A stretch of 64,000 bases of DNA from Deltaproteobacteria bacterium (GCA_020848545.1 JADLHZ010000044.1:310001-374000); one strand, 5' to 3'; shown: positions 34,894 to 45,027, numbered from the stretch's first letter. The notes: generated by a model not told the origin, from the letters alone. Numbers and translations are program-made.

Positions 34894-34964
34894 CGGCGAC
34901 TCGGGTCCGAGATCGGCGTGGCGCTTTTCATCACAAGCCGGCGAGAGCCTGTTATCCTTCGCGC

Positions 34965-36329
34965 ATGTCGCGCCACTTCGCGTTCGTGTTCCTCGTGGTG
35001 ATCGTGCACGGCCCAAGCGCCCACGCGTTCAACGTCCTCGACAAGGCAGCCCGCCAACAGAACCTCATCGACTACATGGCGAGCCGCAGCGACCTGACGA
35101 AGGCGGAGAAGGCGACGTGGGAAAAAGCGTTGCGCCTGGTCTTCGGCGGCCAAGCGCTGCGACCAGGCGACGACGAGGGCATCACGGCGGCCAAGAGCGT
35201 CCTCTCGTTCGGGCTCTTTCACCGCTTGGACGCGATGCTCGTCGTGCAGGCCGCCTACGACGCGAAGAACGACGTCTACGCGTGGGTGCCGCCGCCGGTC
35301 GCGATCAAGTATCAAGCGCTCGCGCTGCAAGGGAAGAAGCCCAAAGAGTCGGCGCGCCTCCTCGCCTTCGAGTTCCCAAAGTACTTCGACGAAGAACTCG
35401 CGCCCGAGATGATCCAGTGGTGGACCGAGCAGCTCAAAAGCGGCAAGGTCAACCCCGACGAAGAGCCGCGGATGCGCCGCCAGCTCGCCGAGACGCAGAA
35501 GAAGATGAAGCCCCGCCTCCGCCAGCTCGCGTACGAGGGTGCCGAGCTCAAGGCGATGGTCGATCACAAGCGCGCGAAGCCGCAGCAAGTGGCGGCCTCG
35601 CTCGACGACCTCGCGAACGAGATCGAAGACAGCTTGCCCGGCCAGGCGGCGACCGGCGGCGGGCAGCTCAACTACTATGATCTCTACGCGCGCCTTTCGA
35701 AGGAGCTCGGCTTGAAGGTGGAGCCGCCGCCCGAACCGGAGACGATGGCGCAGCCCGAGCCCGAGGTCGCGAGCGAGCCTGAGGCCGAGCCTGAGCCGCC
35801 GCCGAAGCCTGAGCCGCGCGCGCAGCCGAAGCCCGAACCGAAAGCGCAGCCGAAGCCCGAACCGAAGGCGGCCACGCCCGCAGCGCCGGCGCCGGCCGGC
35901 GGCATGAGGCCGCCACCGATGGCGGGCGAGCGGCTGTGCTCAGTCTACAACGGCTGGCAGTCCGTGTGGGCCGGCGCCGTCAGCAAGTGGATCGGGACGC
36001 CGTACCTCTTCGGCGGCGTCGACAAGAAGGGCATCGACTGCTCGGCGTTCTCGCGCGAGGTTTTCCGCGACACCGTGCGCGTCGAGCTGCCGCGCGTCAG
36101 CGGCGATCAGTTCCGCACCGGCATCGCGATCGAGAAATCACAGCTGAAGAAGGGCGACCTCGTATTCTTCGACACGCTCGAGCGAGGCCGTATCACGCAC
36201 GTGGCGGTGTTCGACGGCGAAGGCCTCGTCGCCCACGCGACCTCGAGCCGCGGTGTGACGAAAGAGAAGCTCGAGAACCGCTGGCTGCAGCGCGCCTATC
36301 GTGGTTGCCGGCGCTTGCTGCAGCAGTAG
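34965..36329 (+). CDS. Secreted NlpC/P60 peptidoglycan endopeptidase
   Basis: 454 aa. The start is the Met that begins a signal peptide ending 'SAHA'. Residues ~25-235 are a helical N-terminal domain. A Pro/Glu/Lys-rich linker (repeated 'PKPEPKAQ') spans ~250-305. The C-terminal NlpC/P60 domain has catalytic Cys359 in 'GIDCSAF', His412 in 'ITHVAVF' and His424 in 'LVAHATSS', with 'YLFGGVDKKG' before. It cleaves peptide stems in the cell wall. Its stop is 2 bp from the stop of the convergent amidohydrolase gene. Confidence 0.93.
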   Translation: MSRHFAFVFLVVIVHGPSAHAFNVLDKAARQQNLIDYMASRSDLTKAEKATWEKALRLVFGGQALRPGDDEGITAAKSVLSFGLFHRLDAMLVVQAAYDAKNDVYAWVPPPVAIKYQALALQGKKPKESARLLAFEFPKYFDEELAPEMIQWWTEQLKSGKVNPDEEPRMRRQLAETQKKMKPRLRQLAYEGAELKAMVDHKRAKPQQVAASLDDLANEIEDSLPGQAATGGGQLNYYDLYARLSKELGLKVEPPPEPETMAQPEPEVASEPEAEPEPPPKPEPRAQPKPEPKAQPKPEPKAATPAAPAPAGGMRPPPMAGERLCSVYNGWQSVWAGAVSKWIGTPYLFGGVDKKGIDCSAFSREVFRDTVRVELPRVSGDQFRTGIAIEKSQLKKGDLVFFDTLERGRITHVAVFDGEGLVAHATSSRGVTKEKLENRWLQRAYRGCRRLLQQ

Positions 36330-36331
36330 GC

Positions 36332-37981
36332 TCAGCGCTCGTACACCTTGCGCCCCTCGATGAACGTGTAGTCGACGGCGCCCCAAAAGAACGACAGCGC
36401 CTCGTCCGGCTCGATCGTATCCGAGAGCACCACGAAGTCCGCCGCTTGACCGACTTCGATCTCGCCGCGCACGTTGTCGAGGTTCAGCACTGTGGCGCCG
36501 TTGTTCGTGTAAGCGATGACGGCCTCGGACAGCGACAGCGCTTGCTCGGGCACGAAGCCTCGCGCGGGCAGGCCGCGGCCGTTCTTTCGGCTCATCGCCA
36601 CGCCGACGCCTTTCAGCGGGCTCAGCGCGAGCGCCGGCCAGTCGCTGCCGAAGACGAGCTGCGCGCCGGCCCGCTGCAGCTCGCGCCACGCGAACGCGCG
36701 CGCGAAACGTGCCTTGCCGACTTTGCGCTCCCACATCGTCTTCATCTCTTCATCGCCGGGCAGCGCGTGAAAGGGGTGCATGCTGGCGGCGATGCGCATG
36801 CGGGTGAAGCGCTCGGCGTCGCCCTTCTTCAAGATCTCGACGTGCTCGATGCGGTGGTGCTGCGCGTCGGTCTGCGGCCGCTTCTCGAGCAGCCGCTCGA
36901 AGGCGTTCAGCGCGGTGTTGACGGCGCGATCGCCGGTCGCGTGCAGTGAAATGGAGAAGCCGGCCTCGTGCGCCGGCTGCATCAACGCGACGAGCGCAGC
37001 CTCGCTCTGGATGAGGTCGCCCATCATCTTCGGGTTGTCGCCGTAGGGCTCGAAGAACGCCGCGGCGTTCGCTTCGACGACGCCGTCGACGTTGTGCTTC
37101 AAGCTCCCGAGGCGCACTTTCTTCGAGTCGCGCAGCAGCCGATCGCGCAGCGCCTTCAAGTCGGCGATCGGCGTCGACAGCGGCGGCGAGACGAACACGT
37201 TCAGATCGAGCGCGCCTTGCTTCTCGAGCGCGGTGTAGAGGTCGGCGGTCGTCGGATCCGAGTCGAAGTCGTCGATCGTCGTGATGCCGAGCGCGATCGC
37301 TTGCGTTTGCGCGAGCTGCAGCGCCTTCTTCTTTCGGTCGTCGCCGATCGGCGGCAGCTGCGCGAAGTACGGCCCCTGCGCGCGCTCGAGCAGCGTGCCG
37401 TGCGGCGTCTTTCCGTCTTTCTCTCGCACGATCTTGCCGCCGTCGGGGTCGGGCATCGCCGCGGTGATCCCGAGCACTTCGAGCGCTTTCGTATTCGCCC
37501 ACGCGGCGTGCCCGTCGTACGAGCGCAGATAGATCGGCTTGTCGATCGGCAGCTTGTCGAGCAGCGCGCGCGACGGGTAGGGCGGATCGAAGGTCTCGAA
37601 GAGCTCGTAGTCCCAGCCGCGGCCGACGATCCAACGCGAGAGCGGGTGATCCTTGGCGTAGCGATCCAAGCGATCCCAGACATCGGCGATCGAGCGCGCG
37701 CGGTGCAGGTCGACGTGATCGTTCTCGAGGCCGCCGTTCAGAAAGTGCACGTGCGCGTCGATGAAGCCGGGGACGACCATCCGCTCGCGCGCGTCGATGA
37801 CCTCGGTCTTCGGGCCCTTCTGCGCCAGGATGTCCTTGCTCGCGCCGATCGCGCTGATCTTGCCCGCGGTCACCGCGAAGGCGTCGCTGTCGGCCGGCTG
37901 CGTGCCGCCGAGCGTCGGCAGCTCGGCGTTGACGATGATGAGATCGGGAGCGGCCAGGAGCAGCGCGGCGAGCAGGAGCAT
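36332..37981 (-). CDS. Metal-dependent amidohydrolase, YtcJ type
   Basis: 549 aa. It starts with a hydrophobic N-terminus (MLLLAALLLAAPDLIIVNAE), probably a signal or anchor sequence. Amidohydrolase metal ligands are His77-Val-His79 in 'FIDAHVHF', and later 'SISLHATGDRAV', 'RIEHVEIL' and 'VFGSDWPA' (Asp of the last strand), the arrangement of YtcJ / N-substituted formamide deformylases. It lies 40 bp downstream of the giant lipoprotein on the same strand, so the two may be co-transcribed. Substrate unknown. Confidence 0.9.
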   Translation of the reverse strand: MLLLAALLLAAPDLIIVNAELPTLGGTQPADSDAFAVTAGKISAIGASKDILAQKGPKTEVIDARERMVVPGFIDAHVHFLNGGLENDHVDLHRARSIADVWDRLDRYAKDHPLSRWIVGRGWDYELFETFDPPYPSRALLDKLPIDKPIYLRSYDGHAAWANTKALEVLGITAAMPDPDGGKIVREKDGKTPHGTLLERAQGPYFAQLPPIGDDRKKKALQLAQTQAIALGITTIDDFDSDPTTADLYTALEKQGALDLNVFVSPPLSTPIADLKALRDRLLRDSKKVRLGSLKHNVDGVVEANAAAFFEPYGDNPKMMGDLIQSEAALVALMQPAHEAGFSISLHATGDRAVNTALNAFERLLEKRPQTDAQHHRIEHVEILKKGDAERFTRMRIAASMHPFHALPGDEEMKTMWERKVGKARFARAFAWRELQRAGAQLVFGSDWPALALSPLKGVGVAMSRKNGRGLPARGFVPEQALSLSEAVIAYTNNGATVLNLDNVRGEIEVGQAADFVVLSDTIEPDEALSFFWGAVDYTFIEGRKVYER

Positions 37982-38021
37982 AGCGATTGTCTACCGCTGC
38001 TTTTGCCGCGGCTCAAAGTTC

Positions 38022-41000
38022 TCAGCCGGGGGGCTCCTCGATCGTCGTCATGTAGACGTCTTCGTCGGTAGGATCGTCGGGCGGCGCGCCGCGGTTCATG
38101 TCCGTGTTGGTGCCGGTCGCGACGTCGCTGTTCGTCGTGAAGACGACGACGCCGCCGAACGCCGAGAGCGCCGGCTTCTGCCCGCCGCTCGCGATCTCGT
38201 TGCCGTTTTGGCGCAAGGAGACGCGGCGGAGATCACCGGACGAGTAGGTGTAAGAGAAGACGTCGTCGGTCAGGTTGCCGTCGCCGCCGACGAGGTCGTT
38301 GGCCGAGGACTCGAACACCATGTACTCGCCGGTGAAATCGAGCGCGGTGTGCGCCTTCGGGCCCGACGTCGCAGCCGAGGTCGAGACGCGCACCGGATCG
38401 ATGTCCAAGAAGACTCGGCGGCGAAAGACCTGCACGCCGCTCGTCGATGGCGTCTCGAGGTTCGTGGCGGTCGAGGCGAACGCGATCGTCTGGCCGTCGC
38501 CGCTGATCGAAGGAAACGCGGCGTCTCCGTCCGCGACGCCGAAGGTGCCGCTGCTCGAGACGTCGATCGTCGGCGGATCCGTAGGGCTCGCGAAGAACGC
38601 GAGCGGTATGGTCGCGTAGTAGACGTGGAGCTTGGTGTTGGGGTTCTGCAAGTTGGTGGCGGCAGAGAGATAGACGACGTGAGCGCCGTCGGCGTCGACC
38701 TGCGGTTCGAAACAATCGCCGTTCGCTTGCACGCCGGCTTGGCGCGAGACGAGGCGCACGGTGTCGGTCGCGAGATCGGCGATGTAGACTTGTTGGAACG
38801 TGCCGGTCGCGATCGCCGTGTTGTCGAGGTTCGTCGCGTTCGAGGTGAAGACGACGTAGCGGCCGTTGCCGCTCAAACGCGGCGCGACCGAGTCGCCGTT
38901 GGCCGGCGCGTCGACCGACGAATGGCTGTGCGTCACCAGGCGCGTCTTCGGCATCGGGAAGCGATCGTGGACGAAAATGTCGCTGTTCGTGCCGGACTCC
39001 AAGGTCATCGTCGAGTCCTTCCACAGGTCGGTGGCGGCGGACTCGAACGCGATGCGGTTGCCGTCGTAGCTGACGTCCGGGCTGAAGGTGTTTCCGGAGG
39101 GCGTCGCCCCGCCGTTGGCATCGTCCATCGGCCCGAGGCGCATCGATGCGCGGACCAGCGCGCCCGGCATGCCGCGTTCGCGCACGAAGATGTCTGAGGC
39201 GGTGTTGGCGTCGATCCCGAAGGTGGCCGCCGATTCGAAGACGGCGACGCGGCCGGTGCCGTCGACGCGCGGGTTCGTCGACGGGCCGTTGCCGCTCGGC
39301 ACGCCGTTGGTGCTGATCAGCGCCGGCGCCGCGGAGAACTGCGGCGTCGGCATGCTCGTCAACCCGTAGACTTCGCAGGCGAGCTGGCCGCCGGTGAACC
39401 CGCCCGGCGCATCGTCGACCTGCACGTCGAGGCGGTGGGGCAAGAACGACGGAGGCTGAGATTGCGCGAGGGCCACGAGGTTCGGTCCGGCGCCGAAGCG
39501 GCAGTGGTTGGCGTTCGGTGGGCTGGTCTCGAAGCCGTAGCCCGAGAGGTGAATGCGCGTGCGGCGCTGCGCGAGGTCGACCGGGCTGGTCGAGAAGATC
39601 ATCGGCAGCGGACACTCCGTGCGCGACGCCGTGGTCACGAACACGTCCTTGTTGCCGTCGGCCGCGCCGTCGAGGTTCGCGAGCGTGCTGAGCGCCACGA
39701 CGCCGGCGTTGTGGCTGATCGCGACGCCGTCCGCGCCAGTGGCGGCGAGCGCGCCGGCGGTGTCCCGGCTGAGCAGCTGCGTCGACTGCGGCCCGCCGGT
39801 GAAGCGGCGGATGAAGACGTGCGAGATTCCCCAGTCCTGATCGGTGCCGCCCGGGTTCGCGAGGATCTCGGACGTCGACAGGAACACCACGTACTCGCCG
39901 TCGGCCGAGATCTGCGGGTTCGTCGAGGTGCCCTGGACGCGGGCGCCGCCGCTCGTCACGCTGATGCGCGTCGTCGCGTTGCCGAGCACGTCGCGCACGA
40001 AGACGTCGACGTCGCCGTCGCCCTCGTTTGCGCCTTCGACGTCGCTCGCGAAGGTCGCGAAGGCGATGCGATCGCCCCTGGCGTCGATCGACAGCGTGCC
40101 GACCGGCGCGCCGTCGATCACGGCGCCCGAGCCCTTGCGGCTCACGCAGTGAAACGCACGCGTCACGCGGTCGAAGCGGATCGCGCGGACAAAGGGCCCA
40201 TCGCAGCCGTCGGGCAGCGGCGTCGACGTGCTCGTCGTGAAAGCGATGCGCGTGCCGTCGGCGTTGATCACCGGCTCGACGTTGTTGCCACCGAAGCTCG
40301 CGCCGCTCGGGAGCTGGCTGATGCGCTCGATCTGCCCGCTGCGCAGGTCTGCGGCGTAGACGTCGACCTCCGGGCCGTCGCCTGGCAGCAAGTTCGTTGC
40401 GCCGGAGGAGAAGGTGACGACGTTGCCGTCGGCGCTGATCTTCGGCGCGTCGCAGTGCGCGTTGACGTTGGCGCCGGTGATCGTACGGCTCACGCGGATC
40501 GTTTTGTCGAGGCAGCGATCGCGCACGTAGATCTCGTAGTTGGTCCCAGCCACGCCGAAGTTCGTCGCGTTCGAGGCGAAGGCGATCCGGCAGCCGTCTC
40601 CGCTGATGCTCGGGGCTTGCGCAGCGGCGCCGACGGCTTCGATGCCGGCGCCCGGGCCGGTGACGCTCACGCGCTCGGGCACGTTCGTCGGCTCACTTCG
40701 ATCGAGGACGAAGACGTCGTCGTCGTTCGACGCGCCTTCGGGGCTGCCGAGGTCATCGTTCGACAGGAACGCGATGAAGGTGCCATCGGCCGAGAGCGAG
40801 GGAAAGCGCGCCGCGTGCGTCGACGTCTGCGCTTGGTGTGCCTTGAAGGGCCCGAGGCGAACTGAGCGCGGGTTGCTCATCGAGGCGCCGACGGTGGCTC
40901 GCAAGACGCCGGTCGGCCCCACCATGCCCGTCGGCGCGGTGAAGCTGAACTGCTGCGGGTTGTAGTCGTTGAGCGGAGTCGTCACGGTCACGCCCGCGAT

Positions 41001-43619
41001 CGTGACCGTGGTCTGCGCCGCGACCGGCGCGAAGTTGGCGCCGCGGACCGCGACGCGCAGCCCCGGCGTGGCGATGTCTGAGCAGACGAGGCCGATGTTC
41101 GGCGGGACCTGAACGTTGAAGGCGTTGCTGAACCCTTGCTTGCCGCCGCCGAACGCGCGCAGCACGAGGCCGCCGCCCGTCCGATCGACCGTGACGCTCG
41201 CGAAGGTGGCGAGGCCGCTCGAGAGCTGCAGCTGCGCGTTGCCGCCGAGCACAGCGCCCGGGGGGTTCGTCGACAGCTCGAGGTCCACCATCGTCGAGCT
41301 GTCGGTGTAGCGCCGGTTGCCGGCGGCGTCGAGCGCTTCGACCTCGACGGTGAACGCGACGTTCGGCTCGGGCGCGACGGGCATGGTCGACGGTTGTTGC
41401 GTGAACGCGAAGCTATCGAGGGGGCCCGGATCGATCTGCAGGCTGCCGGCGGATTGCGTGATCCCGCTCGCCGGGACCGTGTCGACGCGCGGGATGTGCA
41501 ACGTCGCCATTGAGAGGCTGAAGTTGAAGTCGAAGCTGCCCGAGTGCGGCGGCACGAAGGTGTGGCGCAAGTTGCCAAAGCCGGGCTGCGTTGGCACGAC
41601 GAAATCGATGTCGCCGGCGAAGGTGGTCACGAGGTTGTTGGCCACATCGCGCAGCTCGACGTGCAGGCTCAGGGGATCGCCGGGGTTTGCGTTCGGCGGC
41701 AGGCCCGAGACGTCGAAGTGATCGAGGTCGCCGGGGACGACCGTCGTGTTGATCGTGCCGACGGCGCCACTTGGCGAGGTCGTGCCGGTGATCGACTGTG
41801 GCCCGAGGGTCTTCAAGGTTGCGTTGCCGGAGCCACTGACGCCGCTCACCCCGATCGAGGCGCCGACGAACTGTGGATCGCTGCTGGTCAAGTTGACGTT
41901 GCCCTCGAAGCCGAGCCCGACGAGGTTGTCGAAGGCGTCGAGGAGCGTGGCCGTCAGAGTGGTGCTTTCCCCAGCCTTCGTGGTTGGGCCGAGCCCGGTG
42001 AGCAGCACCTTGTTGAGGGGCCCTGGGGTGATCGTGATCGCGAACGGATTGCCCGCCACGCCGGCCGGGTTGGCAACGAGGCGCGCGCCGATCGTCTGCG
42101 GGCCGATGCGCTTCACTTGCGTGCTCGCGAAGGTCACCTGGCCGTCGGTCGTGGTGCCGGTGCCGTTGACGAAGCCGTCCATCGGCGTGGCGGTCGTCGT
42201 CAGCTCGACGGCGACGTTGTCGTCTTGCAGCGGGTGGTTCAAGCGGTCGCGCAGCTCGACGATGATCGGCGTCAGCGGGACGTTGGTCGCTTTGTTGACG
42301 GTGTCCACTTGGATGAACTCGAGATGGTGCGGGGCGCCCGGGCCGAAGCTGACCGGCGCCGCGCTCACGCTCATGAGCGGCGGCGCGTCGGCGACGAAGG
42401 TGTACGTGCCTGGCTCGGTCACGGCGACGTTGCTGAACACGGCGCTACCGTTCATCGCGAAGACGCTCGCGCAGCCTTCGCAGAGACTGCCGCCAGGCGC
42501 GCCGGGGCCAAAGCGCAGCGTGACTTCGAGCGGCGCGGCCGACGGCAGCCCGAGCGCATCGAGCACGTTCACCGTGATCACTTGACGTGTGTCGATGGTG
42601 CCGCCAGCCGGCGCGGCGGCGAAGGCGAGCGACGCCGCGGGCCGCGAGTCGATGACGATCTCGCCGCTGAGCCCGGCGATCATCGTGCTTGGCGCCGAGA
42701 CGGTGAAGGACAGCGTGCCCGGAACGACGGCGCTGACGGCATCGAAGGTGGCGAGGCCCTTCACCGTTGCCGTACTGAGCGTGCCAGCGAGGCCTTGGCC
42801 GCTGAGCAAGATGCGCACGCCGTCGGTGTCTACCGCCAAGCCCTTCGCGTCGACGAGCTGCACGGAGAAGGGCGCCCACGTCGCCCCGATCAGCACGTTC
42901 TTCGGGGGCGCCGTCACGAACGCGAGCGCGGCCGGGATCGACGTCGTGCGCGGCGGCACGAGCTCCAAGAACGTGCGCTCGGCAAAAGCGATCGTGAACG
43001 CCTGCGGCCCGAGCACGAAGCCGTCGCCGGTGCAGATCGCCGAGTAGCTGCCGACGACGAGCGAGAGCCCCAACGCGACCGCGGGCTCGAGCGGACCGAG
43101 CGCGCGTGGCTCTTCGCCGATCTTCGTGATCGCGAGCTCGCACGGCGCCGTGGCGGTAGCGGCGGTGTAGCCGAGCAGCACCTCGCCGGCGCGGTCGATC
43201 ACAAACACCGCTTCCATGTCGCCCGGCACGAGCGTGACGTCGACCGAGCCGAGGAACACGGTCACCGGCACGACTTCGTCTTTGAACGGAGCGCGATAGA
43301 CCGTGACGACGAGGCTCACGTCCTTGCACGGTGCCGCGAGCTGCATCTCGTAGACGTTGTCGAAGTCGTCGCGCGGCTCGAGGAACAGGCGCTCCGTCAC
43401 CTCGTCGTCCTTGCCGAGGAAGCGGACCGCGCCTTCGCCTTTGCGACAGGTGCCGGCGAACTCTACGCGGCTCACGGAGGCGCTGCCGATCCCGCGTTGG
43501 AGCGACGTCAGATCGACGCGGACCTTGCTGCGATCGCCGCCGCTTTGGCACGCGCTCAGCACACAAACGGAGACCACGAACGAGGCGACACCTCGCGCGA
43601 AAAGGCTCGAAAAAGTCAT
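38022..43619 (-). CDS. Giant lipoprotein with Ig-like, IPT/TIG and PD40 beta-propeller domains
   Basis: 1865 aa. A lipobox is present (VLSAC, Cys24). Residues ~25-230 are not recognised. About 230-830 are Ig/filamin-like repeats ('PATSLAFAAAPAGG', 'PGTYTFVADAPPL'). IPT/TIG-like modules are seen near 840-920 and 1336-1410. Two blocks of PD40/WD40-like blades (~925-1330 and ~1455-1850) have repeated 'ISADG..IAF.S.A.N'-type motifs. A surface-anchored binding or adhesion protein is likely; no catalytic residue was noticed. An inverted GAAAAGGGACCGGG element lies in the gap just upstream. Confidence 0.88.
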   Translation of the reverse strand: MTFSSLFARGVASFVVSVCVLSACQSGGDRSKVRVDLTSLQRGIGSASVSRVEFAGTCRKGEGAVRFLGKDDEVTERLFLEPRDDFDNVYEMQLAAPCKDVSLVVTVYRAPFKDEVVPVTVFLGSVDVTLVPGDMEAVFVIDRAGEVLLGYTAATATAPCELAITKIGEEPRALGPLEPAVALGLSLVVGSYSAICTGDGFVLGPQAFTIAFAERTFLELVPPRTTSIPAALAFVTAPPKNVLIGATWAPFSVQLVDAKGLAVDTDGVRILLSGQGLAGTLSTATVKGLATFDAVSAVVPGTLSFTVSAPSTMIAGLSGEIVIDSRPAASLAFAAAPAGGTIDTRQVITVNVLDALGLPSAAPLEVTLRFGPGAPGGSLCEGCASVFAMNGSAVFSNVAVTEPGTYTFVADAPPLMSVSAAPVSFGPGAPHHLEFIQVDTVNKATNVPLTPIIVELRDRLNHPLQDDNVAVELTTTATPMDGFVNGTGTTTDGQVTFASTQVKRIGPQTIGARLVANPAGVAGNPFAITITPGPLNKVLLTGLGPTTKAGESTTLTATLLDAFDNLVGLGFEGNVNLTSSDPQFVGASIGVSGVSGSGNATLKTLGPQSITGTTSPSGAVGTINTTVVPGDLDHFDVSGLPPNANPGDPLSLHVELRDVANNLVTTFAGDIDFVVPTQPGFGNLRHTFVPPHSGSFDFNFSLSMATLHIPRVDTVPASGITQSAGSLQIDPGPLDSFAFTQQPSTMPVAPEPNVAFTVEVEALDAAGNRRYTDSSTMVDLELSTNPPGAVLGGNAQLQLSSGLATFASVTVDRTGGGLVLRAFGGGKQGFSNAFNVQVPPNIGLVCSDIATPGLRVAVRGANFAPVAAQTTVTIAGVTVTTPLNDYNPQQFSFTAPTGMVGPTGVLRATVGASMSNPRSVRLGPFKAHQAQTSTHAARFPSLSADGTFIAFLSNDDLGSPEGASNDDDVFVLDRSEPTNVPERVSVTGPGAGIEAVGAAAQAPSISGDGCRIAFASNATNFGVAGTNYEIYVRDRCLDKTIRVSRTITGANVNAHCDAPKISADGNVVTFSSGATNLLPGDGPEVDVYAADLRSGQIERISQLPSGASFGGNNVEPVINADGTRIAFTTSTSTPLPDGCDGPFVRAIRFDRVTRAFHCVSRKGSGAVIDGAPVGTLSIDARGDRIAFATFASDVEGANEGDGDVDVFVRDVLGNATTRISVTSGGARVQGTSTNPQISADGEYVVFLSTSEILANPGGTDQDWGISHVFIRRFTGGPQSTQLLSRDTAGALAATGADGVAISHNAGVVALSTLANLDGAADGNKDVFVTTASRTECPLPMIFSTSPVDLAQRRTRIHLSGYGFETSPPNANHCRFGAGPNLVALAQSQPPSFLPHRLDVQVDDAPGGFTGGQLACEVYGLTSMPTPQFSAAPALISTNGVPSGNGPSTNPRVDGTGRVAVFESAATFGIDANTASDIFVRERGMPGALVRASMRLGPMDDANGGATPSGNTFSPDVSYDGNRIAFESAATDLWKDSTMTLESGTNSDIFVHDRFPMPKTRLVTHSHSSVDAPANGDSVAPRLSGNGRYVVFTSNATNLDNTAIATGTFQQVYIADLATDTVRLVSRQAGVQANGDCFEPQVDADGAHVVYLSAATNLQNPNTKLHVYYATIPLAFFASPTDPPTIDVSSSGTFGVADGDAAFPSISGDGQTIAFASTATNLETPSTSGVQVFRRRVFLDIDPVRVSTSAATSGPKAHTALDFTGEYMVFESSANDLVGGDGNLTDDVFSYTYSSGDLRRVSLRQNGNEIASGGQKPALSAFGGVVVFTTNSDVATGTNTDMNRGAPPDDPTDEDVYMTTIEEPPG

Positions 43620-43632
43620 GCCTTGGAGTGTA

Positions 43633-43647
43633 CCCGGTCCCTTTTCG
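43633..43647 (-). repeat. Single inverted copy of the dispersed GAAAAGGGACCGGG element
   Basis: CCCGGTCCCTTTTCG is identical to the inverted copy at 24416-24430. It lies in the 52-bp gap between the start of the giant lipoprotein gene and the stop of the aminotransferase gene, so it is in the leader of the lipoprotein mRNA or its promoter. Confidence 0.8.
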
Positions 43648-43671
43648 GCCGCACTCTAGTGTTCGAGCGGG

Positions 43672-44997
43672 TCAGCCCTCGAAGGCTTCGTCGGTGATGT
43701 CGAGCGCGCGGTCGATGATCTGAAAGCCCTCTTTCAGCTGCGCTTCGGTGATGCAGAGCGGCGGGTTCGTGGTGAAGCTCGACCAGCGCACGAACGAGTG
43801 GAGGCCCTCTTGCACGAAGAACTTCTGCAACTTCTGCATCGCCGGATGTGTGCCGTTGTAGGGCGCGATGTAGTCGCCTTTGCTGTTCTTCTGCACGTCG
43901 ATCATCCCGAAGAGGCCGATGTTCCTGCCTTCCTTCATCGAGCGGTGCTTCTTCTGCAGCCGGTCCATCTCGCTGCGCATGACGCCGCCCATCTTCGCGC
44001 AGTTCTCGATCATGCCTTCTTCCTTCATCACGTTGATGACGGCTTCCGCCGTGGCCATGCCGACCGGGTGCGAGTTGTAGGTGAGGCCGCCGTAGTAGAC
44101 GTTCTCGTCCAGGAACTGCTTGATCGGATCCGAGATGCCGACGGCGCCGAGCGGGAAGTAGCTCGAGGTCAGGCCCTTCGCGAGCGTCACCATGTCCGGC
44201 ACGATGCCGAAGTGATCGAAGGCGTAGAGCTTGCCGGTGCGGCCGAAGCCCGCCATCACTTCGTCGCAGACGAGCAGGATGCCGTGCTTCTCCAAGAGCT
44301 TCTTCAGGCCCTGCATGTACGCGGTCGTCGGGACGAGCACGCCGTTCGTGCCGGTGACGGTCTCGATGAACATTGCGGCGATGTTCTGCGGACCTTCGTA
44401 CTGGATGACCTCGTCCAGGTAGCGCAGGTTGTTCTCGGTGCGCTCGGCATCGGTGGCGCCGAAGGAGTAATAGTACGGGTTCGGATCCATGACGCGCACG
44501 AAGCCGGGGCCGCCGGGCTCGCTGCCCCAGCGCCGTGGGTCGCCGGTCATCTGCATCGTCATGTTGGTGGCGCCGTGATAGCTCCGGTAGCGCGTCAGGA
44601 TCTTCTGCTTTTTGGTGAACGCTCGCGCCATCTTCACGGCGTTCTCGTTCGCTTCGGCGCCGCCGAGCGTGAAGAAGAAGCTGTTGATGTTGCCCGGCGT
44701 CACTTCGGCCATGAGCTTGCCGAGCCGCGCGCGCGCTTCGGTCGCCGTGCCCGGATGGACGAAGATCAGCTCGTCGATCTGCTTCTTCATCGCCGCGATC
44801 ACCTTGGGGTGCTGGTGACCGATGAGCACGCTCATCAGCTGGCTGTTGAAGTCCAAGATCTTCTTGCCGGTGGCGGTGTAGAAGTAGACGCCTTCGGCGC
44901 GCGTGATCGGCAGCGGGTTGACGTCGTTGCCCTTGGACCACGGGTAGATGGTGTGCTTCTTACACAGTGAAACGATGTCTTCGGCGCTCATGCTCAT
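43672..44997 (-). CDS. Class III omega-aminotransferase (beta-alanine:pyruvate type)
   Basis: 441 aa, full length for the family. PLP-binding Lys274 is in 'TLAKGLTSSY'; the conserved Asp245 is in 'LLVCDEVMAGFGRTG'; the substrate and cofactor region 'FTLGGAEANENAVKMAR' is intact. Family members transfer amino groups from omega-amino acids such as beta-alanine, taurine or GABA to pyruvate or 2-oxoglutarate. With MmsA two genes upstream and dihydropyrimidinase nearby, beta-alanine / 3-aminoisobutyrate to (methyl)malonate semialdehyde is the favoured reaction. Met3 is an alternative start. Confidence 0.92.
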   Translation of the reverse strand: MSMSAEDIVSLCKKHTIYPWSKGNDVNPLPITRAEGVYFYTATGKKILDFNSQLMSVLIGHQHPKVIAAMKKQIDELIFVHPGTATEARARLGKLMAEVTPGNINSFFFTLGGAEANENAVKMARAFTKKQKILTRYRSYHGATNMTMQMTGDPRRWGSEPGGPGFVRVMDPNPYYYSFGATDAERTENNLRYLDEVIQYEGPQNIAAMFIETVTGTNGVLVPTTAYMQGLKKLLEKHGILLVCDEVMAGFGRTGKLYAFDHFGIVPDMVTLAKGLTSSYFPLGAVGISDPIKQFLDENVYYGGLTYNSHPVGMATAEAVINVMKEEGMIENCAKMGGVMRSEMDRLQKKHRSMKEGRNIGLFGMIDVQKNSKGDYIAPYNGTHPAMQKLQKFFVQEGLHSFVRWSSFTTNPPLCITEAQLKEGFQIIDRALDITDEAFEG

Positions 44998-45027
44998 AGG
45001 CGCCGTGGCCTAGGCGATTTTCAACGT

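Noticed and set aside
36332-37981. Amidohydrolase as part of the pyrimidine pathway
   Set aside because: It is a YtcJ-type enzyme, not beta-ureidopropionase (nitrilase or Zn-peptidase type), and is far from dihydropyrimidinase.
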